Shown one piece after another: positions 42,797 through 50,959 of a DNA stretch of 64,000 nt. The stretch spans positions 1 through 64,000 of the forward strand of contig CAJUFI010000007.1 of the NCBI GenBank assembly GCA_910585665.1, written 5' to 3'. This DNA comes from an uncultured Acetatifactor sp. Its GTDB lineage: Bacteria > Bacillota > Clostridia > Lachnospirales > Lachnospiraceae. Position numbers and translations under genes: made by a program. Numbering within the stretch: the first letter of the stretch is position 1; each line of letters begins with the position of its first letter. Below the pieces are notes generated by a model. That model saw only the letters and a list, made by a program, of their open reading frames with translations. It did not search any database and was not told the DNA's origin.

Positions 42797-45304
42797 ATGG
42801 GAAAACGCAGAGGGACACTGCTGCTTCTGACAGGGCTGGTTTCGCTGTTTTGCTGGGCGGGATGCGGCCGCCAGGAGGGAGAGCGGCTGAAGGATTATGG
42901 AATCTATCGGGTCGAGGGCGAGGACTCTATGGTGCTGACCCAGTTTGTGATGGATCTGGCACAGGAGAAGACGGACATCAAACTGAAAAATGTGCCCGGA
43001 GACCAGGAGAACTGGATTTCCCTGATATCCCACGAGGAATCGGCCAACGAGTATGGATATACGGTGGAGCGGATGGACGACAATGCGTTTACCATTGTAC
43101 GGAACGAAGGGCATCTGTTCTTCCTTGCACGGACGGATCAGGGGATGGAACGGGCGTGCCGGTATTTTTTCGGTAATCTGGTAGAGCGGAACGGGGATTT
43201 GCTGTTTCCGGAAGGGAGCGTGTATGCGGATACCGGCGCGGGTGTGAAGGAAGGGGTATGGATTGGGGATGTCCCGATAGAGGAGTATGCCATCCTGTGC
43301 GGGGGCAAGGAGGAAAGGCCGGTAGGTGAGGAACTGCGGGATTTCATCTATGAGACCACGGGCCGGGCGTTCCTTCCGGTGGAGGTTTCCGGGGAGCGGG
43401 CCGGAAAGGGCATTCTGCTGTCCGTGGATCGGGAGGCCCGGGAAGGGAGCATCACCATAGAAGATGGAAATGTAGTCATCGAGGGCATGGATCTGGAGGG
43501 TCTGCGGCACGAAATGCACCTGTTCGTGAATCTTTATCTAGGATGGATGAACGCGGGGCAGAAGGATGCCTGCATCAGCAACGCTTCCAGGACCATCCAT
43601 ATCCCTTCGGATGTCCGGCAGGCGGAAGAGACCTGGATGGAGGAGCGGGAAGCGGTGGTGACCCTTTGGAATGTCAATTATGCCGGCGGCGCCTATCTGA
43701 ACGGGGCTGTCAGCCTGAAGAATAATCTGGTGGATTATTCCCGGGAGCAGCTTTATGAATATGTGAAAATGCTGCAGTACTGCGGTTTTACAGGAATTCA
43801 GGTCACAGAAATGTGCGGTGCCTGGGCCGGAACTGACAATTATGAGATCCTGCATGAAAAAATCCGCATGATGGCGGACGCGGCGCATTCCCTGGACATG
43901 AAATTCACATTATGGGTGTGGGGGGCCAATTTCAGCGACTTTGGCTGGGTGGACAATACGGCGGTCTATGGCGCTGAGGAGGGAGCGGCGTACGACAATC
44001 CCCGGGCCCAGGAGACATTTGAAAAATATTATTCCATCTATGCCCAGCTGGCTGATTGCTGCGACAGGGTCATCGGACATTACTATGATCCGGGAAGGCT
44101 CCACTCTTCCGGGGATGTGGCGAATTACGCAAGGATGCTCCGGGACAAGTTCCAGGCGGTGAATCCTGGAATCGATTTCGGCGTGAGCTGCTGGAAAGAT
44201 TCCTTCAATAAGGAAGTCCTGGTGCAGGTACTGGGTGAGGACGTCACATTATACAGCGGCACTTTCAATAATGACCTGGAACAGAATATGGAGTTCCGGC
44301 AGATTGTTTCGGAGCTGGGAGCCAATCTGGGGATGTGGTCATGGAATGGCTGTGAAATGGAGATAGATCAGCTTGCCCAGATGAACTTCAACCTGGAAAT
44401 TCTGCGCGAGACGTATCAGACGGCCAGAGCATGCGATGAAGTCATGAAACCCTCCTATTGGAGCGAAATGGACAGTTATCATGTGCTGAATGCGTTTTCG
44501 CTGTACTGCGCGGGACATTTATTGATCGATCCGGACATCCCGTCGGAAGACTTGTACCGCCAGATTTCCGTGGCTGTGGCAGGAGAGGAATATGCGGACG
44601 CTTTTACGGAAATGCTGCAAATCATACAGGATGCCAGATCAGGGGACTCCGCTGACGGTTTTCTGTGGGACAGCGAGGCGTATGTCCTGAAGAGCGATGC
44701 CTATCCGGCGGAAAGCATTCTGGAGCGGTGTGAAAGGACTATTCCGGTGCTGCAGGAAATGATAGACCGCGGTATGGAAACGAACACTTTTCCGTTCCCG
44801 ATTCCGCTGGGGGACGTCCTGCGGATGATTCTGCCGCATTTGCAGCAGATCAGGGGGTATGCGCAGTTCCGTCTGGAGCTGGAGGCGCTGGAATCCGCCT
44901 GGCAGCAGAGGCAGAGCGCGGAGGATACGGCCCTGGCTTTGAAGGAGGCGGCAGAGCCGATATCTGACTATAATTGTGTGATTGGCATGTGGGGACAGGT
45001 TGAGGCCCGTGCCCAGCGGGAGCTGGTGTTGGAGTTCTGCAGCCGGACAGGGACGGAAGTGCCGGTTTACCCGGAGTGGGACAGGCAGCGCAAGCAGTTC
45101 ATCTATGAGCGCATCGTTTCGGACCAGAAGGGGAAGCAGGAACCGGTGTCAACGGCTGCCCCATATTATCAGTTCGGGTATGCTTATGGCGAGGAGACGG
45201 AGCGGCTGATCCGGGAGATGGTGGAAGAGGGGCTTTTGGTGCAAAAGGAAGATGGGGCTGTTTATTTGGCGGATTGGGAAAAATATATCTATCACTTTGA
45301 TTAA
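42797..45304 (+). CDS. Lipoprotein with glycosidase-like barrel
   Basis: 835 residues. Signal MGKRRGTLLLLTGLVSLFC with lipobox WAGC. An N-terminal alpha/beta domain (EEYAILCGGKEERPVGEEL, GKGILLSVDREA) resembles the non-catalytic front domain of GH20/GH67-type enzymes, followed by a (beta/alpha) barrel (LYEYVKMLQYCGFTGIQVTE, FTLWVWGAN, VIGHYYDPG) and a helical C-terminus. The exact family is not recognised. ATG 42797 follows AGGAGG; the frame upstream to 42752 overlaps the SGNH gene and is not used. It follows the MBOAT/SGNH pair by 17 bases, so it may trim or act on the same surface polymer. Confidence 0.75.
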   Translation: MGKRRGTLLLLTGLVSLFCWAGCGRQEGERLKDYGIYRVEGEDSMVLTQFVMDLAQEKTDIKLKNVPGDQENWISLISHEESANEYGYTVERMDDNAFTIVRNEGHLFFLARTDQGMERACRYFFGNLVERNGDLLFPEGSVYADTGAGVKEGVWIGDVPIEEYAILCGGKEERPVGEELRDFIYETTGRAFLPVEVSGERAGKGILLSVDREAREGSITIEDGNVVIEGMDLEGLRHEMHLFVNLYLGWMNAGQKDACISNASRTIHIPSDVRQAEETWMEEREAVVTLWNVNYAGGAYLNGAVSLKNNLVDYSREQLYEYVKMLQYCGFTGIQVTEMCGAWAGTDNYEILHEKIRMMADAAHSLDMKFTLWVWGANFSDFGWVDNTAVYGAEEGAAYDNPRAQETFEKYYSIYAQLADCCDRVIGHYYDPGRLHSSGDVANYARMLRDKFQAVNPGIDFGVSCWKDSFNKEVLVQVLGEDVTLYSGTFNNDLEQNMEFRQIVSELGANLGMWSWNGCEMEIDQLAQMNFNLEILRETYQTARACDEVMKPSYWSEMDSYHVLNAFSLYCAGHLLIDPDIPSEDLYRQISVAVAGEEYADAFTEMLQIIQDARSGDSADGFLWDSEAYVLKSDAYPAESILERCERTIPVLQEMIDRGMETNTFPFPIPLGDVLRMILPHLQQIRGYAQFRLELEALESAWQQRQSAEDTALALKEAAEPISDYNCVIGMWGQVEARAQRELVLEFCSRTGTEVPVYPEWDRQRKQFIYERIVSDQKGKQEPVSTAAPYYQFGYAYGEETERLIREMVEEGLLVQKEDGAVYLADWEKYIYHFD

Positions 45305-45338
45305 AAAATGATGATAAGAGAAAAGAGAGAGGCAGCTC

Positions 45339-45405
45339 TGACGCCATAAGCGTCAAAGCAGAGAGATGTTCTGTTCTTGCAACAGAGTATCTGATGTGAT
45401 ATTAT
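45339..45405 (+). promoter_or_regulatory. Hairpin and promoter before the transglutaminase gene
   Basis: TGACGC/GCGTCA hairpin (45339-45355), then TTGCAA (45377-45382), 17 bases, TATTAT (45400-45405). The hairpin may end the previous unit; the promoter serves the next gene. Confidence 0.55.
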
Positions 45406-45463
45406 AGTAAAGGATTGTCTGGCAGAAAAGCACAGCGGAAAGGAGCATTGCCTGGTAACTATC

Positions 45464-47551
45464 ATGCGTAATACATCGGAGCCGTCCGATATGGATGCGG
45501 AGAAGAAAGGGCCCTCCTACAGGAGAGGGGCTTCCCAAAAGGCGGAAATATCTCAGAATACAAGAGTGTCTCAGGGAAGAGAGGGTGCTCGTGGGGCAAG
45601 AACTTCCACGGGGAGAGGGGGTTCCCATAGGGGAGAAGTGCCTCAGGGCGCAAGGACTCCTCTCGGGCGGGGAGATACCCAGAGAAGCGAGACCCTGTGC
45701 GGTGCGAGGGAGTCCCAGAAGAGTGAGCCTTCCCGAAGACGGGAGGATTTCCGGGAGAGTGAGCCTTCCCGAAGGCGGGAGGATTTCCGGGAGAGTGAGC
45801 CTTCCCGAAGGCGGGAGGATTTCCGGGAGAGTGAGCCTTCCCGAAGGCGGGAGGATACTCGGGAGAGTGAGTTTTCCAAAAGGAGAAGTCCCTCTCAGGG
45901 GCGGCAGGCTTCCCGGGGCGGGCGGCCTGCTCGGAGAAGGGGCGCCGCCCGGAGGAGACGGGAGAAATCCAGGGCCATCCTCATATGTTTCACGGTCATC
46001 TTTCTGCTGGGTGTGGGAGGCTGGCTCTATATAAACGGTCTGGCGTATGGAACTGTACGCGTGGAGGCGGGCATTCAGGTGGCCGCCTCTGACTTTATGA
46101 AAAAAACGGACGATACGGCTGTCTTCACGGAGGACAGCAAGCCCTTCGACATCTCGGTGCCCGGCGAATATACGGTCAAGGTGAAGAGCGGCTGGTTTGT
46201 CCACAGATGCAAACTGATCATAGAGGACACCATCGCGCCCCAGGCCCGGGCGGTGCCGGTGCAGCGCAAGCTGGGGGAGGCCTGCGGGGCGGGGGTCTTT
46301 GTGGAGGAGATTGAGGACGCTACCAAAGTGGAGGTCTCCTACAGGACGGAACCTGACTTTGACAAGGCCGGGACACAGAAGGTGGAGATCGTCCTGACGG
46401 ACAGAGGCGGGAACCAGACGGTCCTGGAGACGGAGCTGTTCCTGGTGCAGATAGCGGAGAGCGTGACCATAGAGGCCGGCGGGGAATTTCCAAGCCTTGG
46501 CAGTTTCGTCGTCGTGGGCCGGAATGCGGATTTCGTCACTGACGTGAATGGGATTGACTGCACGAAGGTAGGGGAGCATACGATTGTACTGGAGGTGGAC
46601 GAGGGCATCTATGCCTCCACCCTGAAAATCGAGGACACTGTGCCTCCCCGGATGGAGGTCCAAAATGTGGAGGGCTACGCGCTGGTGCCCAGAAAAGCGG
46701 AAGATTTCGTGGCGCAGCTGGAAGACGTGACGGATGTGGCCTTTTCCTTTCGGCAGGAGCCGGACCTGACGCTGATCGGCTCCCAGGAGGTGGAAATCGT
46801 CGCGACGGACAGCGGCGGCAACGAGACGGCGAAGACGGCAGTGCTGACTTTGTGGGAGGACACCCAACCGCCGGAGATTCAGGGAGCGGTGAATCTGACT
46901 TATTTCATCGGGGAAAGCATTTCCTATCGGAAGAACGTCAAGGTGGTGGACAACTGCCAGGAGGGCACTTCTCTGGAAGTGGACACTTCCGGCGCGGACC
47001 TCAACACGGAAGGGGTATACCCGATTGTCTACAACGCAAAGGACGCGGCGGGCAATACTGCCAGCGTGACGGTGAACCTGACCGTCCGAACCAGGATGTA
47101 CAGCCTGGAGGAGATGAATGCCTACGCGGACGCCGTGATAGCGGAGATCATCACGCCGGACATGAGCCTGCGGGACAAGGCGTGGGCGATATATAGTTAT
47201 GTGGTGAGCCATGTGGCGTATATCACCCATTCGGAGAAGGGGGATTGGATCAGGGCGGCCTACGAGGGTCTGGCGGAAGGGAAAGGAGACTGCTATGTCT
47301 ACGCCTGCACCACCAAGGCGCTGCTGACCAGAGCGGGCGTCCCCAATCTGGACATCGAAAGGATTCCCACCAGGCTGGAGCATTACTGGAATCTGGTGGA
47401 CGTGGGAGAGGGGTGGTACCATCTGGACACCACGCCCAGGCCGGACCATCCCACCATTTTCCTCTGGACGGACGAAGAGATGATGGCATATTCCGCATGG
47501 CATTACAATGCCTACAATTATGACCGTTCCCTCTATCCGGAGATCAATTAG
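45464..47551 (+). CDS. Membrane-anchored transglutaminase-like protein with Ig-like repeats
   Basis: 695 residues. The first 170 are Arg/Ser/Glu-rich with a 12-residue tandem repeat (SEPSRRREDFRE) and lie in the cytoplasm, followed by one TM (about 175-195). Outside are three or four Ig-like beta-domains (DTIAPQARAV, DTVPPRMEVQ, DTQPPEIQGA starts). A transglutaminase-like cysteine peptidase domain ends the protein, with C610 (GDCYVYACTTK), H640 (HYWNLVDV) and D655 (YHLDTTP). The catalytic triad is complete. A role in wall polymer or surface protein processing is likely. The ATG at 45464 has only a distant AAGGAG; the Met at 45491 is an alternative. Confidence 0.85.
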   Translation: MRNTSEPSDMDAEKKGPSYRRGASQKAEISQNTRVSQGREGARGARTSTGRGGSHRGEVPQGARTPLGRGDTQRSETLCGARESQKSEPSRRREDFRESEPSRRREDFRESEPSRRREDFRESEPSRRREDTRESEFSKRRSPSQGRQASRGGRPARRRGAARRRREKSRAILICFTVIFLLGVGGWLYINGLAYGTVRVEAGIQVAASDFMKKTDDTAVFTEDSKPFDISVPGEYTVKVKSGWFVHRCKLIIEDTIAPQARAVPVQRKLGEACGAGVFVEEIEDATKVEVSYRTEPDFDKAGTQKVEIVLTDRGGNQTVLETELFLVQIAESVTIEAGGEFPSLGSFVVVGRNADFVTDVNGIDCTKVGEHTIVLEVDEGIYASTLKIEDTVPPRMEVQNVEGYALVPRKAEDFVAQLEDVTDVAFSFRQEPDLTLIGSQEVEIVATDSGGNETAKTAVLTLWEDTQPPEIQGAVNLTYFIGESISYRKNVKVVDNCQEGTSLEVDTSGADLNTEGVYPIVYNAKDAAGNTASVTVNLTVRTRMYSLEEMNAYADAVIAEIITPDMSLRDKAWAIYSYVVSHVAYITHSEKGDWIRAAYEGLAEGKGDCYVYACTTKALLTRAGVPNLDIERIPTRLEHYWNLVDVGEGWYHLDTTPRPDHPTIFLWTDEEMMAYSAWHYNAYNYDRSLYPEIN
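45721..45876 (+). repeat. 36-bp coding tandem repeat (SEPSRRREDFRE)
   Basis: Units start at 45721, 45757, 45793 and 45829; a fifth, diverged unit starts at 45865. The first four are almost identical and in frame (12 codons), so the repeat changes the length of the cytoplasmic charged tail without a frameshift. Confidence 0.92.
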
Positions 47552-47757
47552 ATGGATACAGAAATTTAGAGAGATATATACAAATATGAAACAATTGTGT
47601 CCTAGAATAGACAGGCGGGTGACGAAAGGTGCCTGTTCCCCGGCGGGCGCCATGCCCCTGTGTGTCTGGGCGGCGTGGGAAAGGGCGCAGAGCGGATGAA
47701 AGAAAAGCTTGGCAATGAATCAGGGGAGCATGTGGGGGCAGCATATAGGAACAACAT

Positions 47758-48495
47758 ATGAAGAAACTTGGCGTGATCGGGGGCCTGGGCCCCATGGCAA
47801 CTGCATATTTCCTACAGCTTCTGGTACAGATGACTGAGGCTCGGACCGATCAGGAACATATCGAGGTCCTGCTCCACAGCAAGCCCCAGATTCCTGACCG
47901 CACCCGTTTCATCCTGGGACAGAGCCGGGAAGACCCCCTGCCCCAGATGGTGGAAATCGGCAGAGAGCTGGCCGGTCAAGGGGCGGAACTGATAGCTGTT
48001 CCCTGTGTCACGGCCCATTACTTCCAGAAAAAGCTGGAAGATTCGATTGGGATTCCCGTGGTGGACACCATCCGGGAGACAGCCCTTTCCCTGAAAGCGG
48101 CAGGTGTCACCAAAGCGGGCATCCTGGCTACGGACGGCACCATTGAGAGCGGGCTGTTCCAGCGGGCGTTCGCGGGCGAAGGGATTTCGGCCATGCTGCC
48201 TGACCGGGCAGGTCAACAGGCGGTCATGCAGATTATCTATCAGAATGTCAAAGCGGGGCAGCCTGTGGATTCGGCGGCGTTTTGGCGGGTGGCGGAAGGG
48301 CTGTTCGGCCAGGGGGCCCAGGCTGTGCTGCTGGCCTGCACGGAGCTGTCGCTGGTGAAGCGGGACTTTGGGCTGGGGGAGGGATTCCTGGACGTGATGG
48401 AGGTGCTGGCGAGAAAGGCGGTTCTTATCTGCGGCCGCCTGAAAGGGCAGTATGAATGCCTGCTGCGGCTTCGGGAGGGGCAATGCCCATCTTGA
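47758..48495 (+). CDS. Aspartate/glutamate racemase family protein
   Basis: 245 residues. It starts KKLGVIGGLGPMATAYF, and the two catalytic cysteines are C83 in VPCVTAHYF and C194 in LLACTELSL. The usual motif is PCNTAH; here the Asn is Val. Amino-acid racemases of this family supply D-amino acids, usually D-Asp, for envelope or signalling use. No near ribosome site is very strong (AGGAACAAC). The next gene is an amino-acid adenylating enzyme, so the racemase may supply its D-amino acid. That link is inference. Confidence 0.9.
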   Translation: MKKLGVIGGLGPMATAYFLQLLVQMTEARTDQEHIEVLLHSKPQIPDRTRFILGQSREDPLPQMVEIGRELAGQGAELIAVPCVTAHYFQKKLEDSIGIPVVDTIRETALSLKAAGVTKAGILATDGTIESGLFQRAFAGEGISAMLPDRAGQQAVMQIIYQNVKAGQPVDSAAFWRVAEGLFGQGAQAVLLACTELSLVKRDFGLGEGFLDVMEVLARKAVLICGRLKGQYECLLRLREGQCPS

Positions 48496-48525
48496 ACAGA
48501 TTCGTAAATTCTGGCGGTCTATGGT

Positions 48526-48615
48526 ATGGCCGGGAAACGGATAGAGGAGCGCTCCATGACCGATGTGGTCAATGGGCAGATCAAGAGACTTTTCTGGAAT
48601 AATCCGGAGGAATGA
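48526..48615 (+). other. Short coding-like frame before dltA
   Basis: Reads MAGKRIEERSMTDVVNGQIK then RLFWNNPEE and stop, overlapping the start region of the next gene. It could be a leader peptide or the tail of a lost gene. No family recognised. Confidence 0.3.
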
Positions 48616-48617
48616 AG

Positions 48618-50132
48618 ATGCAGAACAATGTATTGGACTACTTAAATCATATCGTAAAGCAGAAACCCGCAAAGACAGCCTACGCCGACGGCACGGAGGC
48701 CTTGAGCTTTCAGGAAGTATACGACCTGAGCCGCAGCATCGGAAGCTGTCTCCACAAAAAGGGAATCTACAGAAAGCCCGTGGTGGTCTTCATGCGGAAA
48801 TCCCCGAAAGAGGTGGCGGCCTTCTTCGGGGTGGTGGCAGGCGGCGATTTCTATGTGCCCATCGACGAGGAGATGCCCGCGGGGAGGATCCAGCTGATAC
48901 TGGACAATGTGCGCTCGCCCCTGATCATCTGCGACCGGGAGACGGAGGAGACTGCCAGGACGTTCCGGATCGGGGAGGGGGAGGTTTTGCTATTCGATGA
49001 GATGGCGCAGTGCGGGATTGATGACGGGGCACTGGAGGAGATTCACCGGAATGCCATAGACACAGACCCGATTTACATCGTCTTCACCTCCGGCTCCACG
49101 GGAATCCCCAAGGGCGTGGCGGCATGCCACAGGTCTGTAATCGACTACATAGAGCGGCTTTCGGAGATTCTGGGATTTGACGATGGAACTGTCTTCGGGA
49201 ACCAGTCGCCGCTGTATTTCGACGCCTGCCTGAAGGAGCTGTATCCCACGCTGAAATTCGGGGCCACCACCTACCTGATTCCCAGGGAGCTTTTCTCCGT
49301 TCCGGTGAAGCTGGTGGAATATTTGAACGGACACAGAATCAATACCATCTGCTGGGTGGTCTCCGCCCTGACCATGGTAAGCGCTTTCGGCACCTTTGAT
49401 ACGGTAAAACCGGAATTTCTGCACACCATTGCGTTCGGCAGCGAGGTGTTCCCGATCAGGCAGTTCCGCATCTGGCGGGAAGCCCTGCCGGAGGCCGTTT
49501 TCACCAATCTCTACGGCCCCACGGAGGGCACGGGGATGTGCTGCTATTACCGGGTGGAGCGGGAATTTGCGGAAGACGAGGCGATTCCCATCGGCAGGCC
49601 TTTTCCCAACCGGGAGATTCTGCTGCTGACGCCCGAGGGGAAGCGGGCGGAGACGGGACAGGAGGGCGAGATCTGCATCCGGGGCACGACGCTGACGCTG
49701 GGCTATTACAATGACCCTGAGCGCACGGCGGAGGCCTTTGTCCAGAATCCCCTGAACACGGCCTATCCGGAGCGCATCTACCGAACCGGGGACATCGGAC
49801 GCTATAATGAGGCGGGAGAGCTGCTGTTCGTGTCCCGGAAGGACTACCAGATCAAGCACATGGGGCACCGCATCGAGCTGGGGGAAATCGAAGTGAATGT
49901 GGACATGCTCCCTGACGTCCGCATGGCGGCCTGTATCTACGATACCTGGAAGTCGAAGATTGTGCTATACTATGTGGGAGACCCTTCTGAGAAGGAAATG
50001 GCCGCAGTCCTGAGGACGAAGCTGCCCCGTTACATGCTGCCTAACCGGATCATCCGGCTGGAGCAGCTGCCCTTTACGGCCAACGGGAAGATCGACCGGG
50101 TGACGCTGAAGAAAATGTATGAGGGGGCGTGA
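48618..50132 (+). CDS. dltA: Amino-acid adenylating enzyme, DltA-like
   Basis: 504 residues of the ANL superfamily. P-loop-like motif IVFTSGSTGIPKG, adenylation core YFDACLKEL and NLYGPTEGT, hinge RTGDIGRY, and catalytic C-terminal Lys in NGKIDR. DltA activates D-alanine with ATP and loads it on the carrier DltC. A carrier protein and an MBOAT follow, giving a Dlt-type D-alanylation module. ATG 48618 has GGAGG seven bases upstream, while ATG 48612 sits too close. The amino acid specificity cannot be read safely; the racemase upstream leaves D-Asp or another D-amino acid possible. Confidence 0.8.
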   Translation: MQNNVLDYLNHIVKQKPAKTAYADGTEALSFQEVYDLSRSIGSCLHKKGIYRKPVVVFMRKSPKEVAAFFGVVAGGDFYVPIDEEMPAGRIQLILDNVRSPLIICDRETEETARTFRIGEGEVLLFDEMAQCGIDDGALEEIHRNAIDTDPIYIVFTSGSTGIPKGVAACHRSVIDYIERLSEILGFDDGTVFGNQSPLYFDACLKELYPTLKFGATTYLIPRELFSVPVKLVEYLNGHRINTICWVVSALTMVSAFGTFDTVKPEFLHTIAFGSEVFPIRQFRIWREALPEAVFTNLYGPTEGTGMCCYYRVEREFAEDEAIPIGRPFPNREILLLTPEGKRAETGQEGEICIRGTTLTLGYYNDPERTAEAFVQNPLNTAYPERIYRTGDIGRYNEAGELLFVSRKDYQIKHMGHRIELGEIEVNVDMLPDVRMAACIYDTWKSKIVLYYVGDPSEKEMAAVLRTKLPRYMLPNRIIRLEQLPFTANGKIDRVTLKKMYEGA

Positions 50133-50265
50133 GGCGGGCCAGGCCATAGGCCGGAAACAGAGGTGGGCAGGCAGTCCGCATATTTTGAGGCGCTGAAATG
50201 CCTGAAATCGTGCCGGCATCCCACCTGCTGACTGACACCATAAAATGATAAATGGGTGAAGCGTA

Positions 50266-50514
50266 ATGGAAAAAGTAATCGAAAGCGTCGGGTTAACGTT
50301 TCATGGCCTGGATGGGCAAAGGAAAGAGATTCCTCTGGAAGTATGGCAAGTTGAAATCATCTGCCAAATACTTGGCCTGACGGTAAAAGTTCCCGACTTA
50401 GACGACTACGAAATGTCGCCAAAAGACAGAGTGGCCGAACGAATGGAACTTTATAATAATGCAATGAAAGAGCTGGTTTCCCAAAACAGGGAGAAAGAGG
50501 AATTCCGGCAATAA
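50266..50514 (+). CDS. Unknown 82-residue protein inside the Dlt-like unit
   Basis: 82 residues (MEKVIESVGLTFHGLDGQRK...), acidic, soluble, no TM. The N-terminal half looks like a compact beta/alpha fold; the C-terminal half is a charged helix (RMELYNNAMKELVSQNREKE). It lies between the adenylating enzyme and the carrier protein, where the small membrane protein DltX or DltC normally lies. It is not DltX, because it has no TM. A role in loading or regulating the carrier is guessed from position only. RBS is weak (GGTGAAGCGTA). Confidence 0.55.
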   Translation: MEKVIESVGLTFHGLDGQRKEIPLEVWQVEIICQILGLTVKVPDLDDYEMSPKDRVAERMELYNNAMKELVSQNREKEEFRQ

Positions 50515-50536
50515 AAAATGAACTGGAAGAAAGGAA

Positions 50537-50776
50537 ATGCCAATCATGGAAGAATTAATGGAGATTTTGAACGATTTACATCCGGACGTAGATTTTGAGA
50601 CGGAGGAGCGTCTGGTGGACGACAAGATACTGGACTCCTTCGACATCGTCAGCCTGATTGCGGAGATCAATGAGGCCTATGACATCGCCATCACGGCAAA
50701 AGACATCCTCCCCGAGAACTTCAATTCCGCAAAGGCTCTCTACGCCCTGATTCAAAAGCTGGAGGAAGAAGCCTGA
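50537..50776 (+). CDS. dltC: Acyl/D-alanyl carrier protein (DltC-like)
   Basis: 79 residues. The phosphopantetheine attachment Ser is S34 in DDKILDSFDIVSLI, inside the helix pattern of carrier proteins; ETEERLVDDK precedes it as in DltC. It would carry the activated amino acid from the adenylating enzyme to the MBOAT protein. AGAAAGGA precedes the ATG. It starts 23 bases after the 82-residue protein, so it is in the same operon. LDSFD rather than the common LDSLG fits the Dlt type. Confidence 0.85.
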   Translation: MPIMEELMEILNDLHPDVDFETEERLVDDKILDSFDIVSLIAEINEAYDIAITAKDILPENFNSAKALYALIQKLEEEA

Positions 50777-50837
50777 AATTGGGAGCTTGGATCAGGAGCT
50801 TATACTGCTTAACGATTTCACTTGCCGTGAAACCAGA

Positions 50838-50898
50838 CTGCATAACGCTGACTGGTTCATTCGCATGATTACATTAGGCAGCATTCAGCGTTATGCAG
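50838..50898. repeat. Long inverted repeat between dltC and dltB
   Basis: CTGCATAACGCTGA (50838-50851) pairs perfectly with TCAGCGTTATGCAG (50885-50898), 33-base loop. It sits in the 183-base gap; no T-run. It may reduce expression of dltB compared with the carrier, or be a small mobile repeat. Confidence 0.65.
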
Positions 50899-50959
50899 TA
50901 TAGCTAAGCGCTTGATTGGGAGCTTAGCTGGAAGTTTTCAGGCTTAAGAGGAAGCGGTC

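Noticed and set aside
45353..47653. Minus-strand open frame of 766 codons opposite the transglutaminase gene
   Set aside because: It is Pro/Arg/His-rich, has no ribosome site, and mirrors a well-supported plus-strand gene with a catalytic triad.
50266..50514. DltX
   Set aside because: DltX is a short membrane peptide upstream of dltA; this protein is soluble and lies downstream of the adenylating enzyme.
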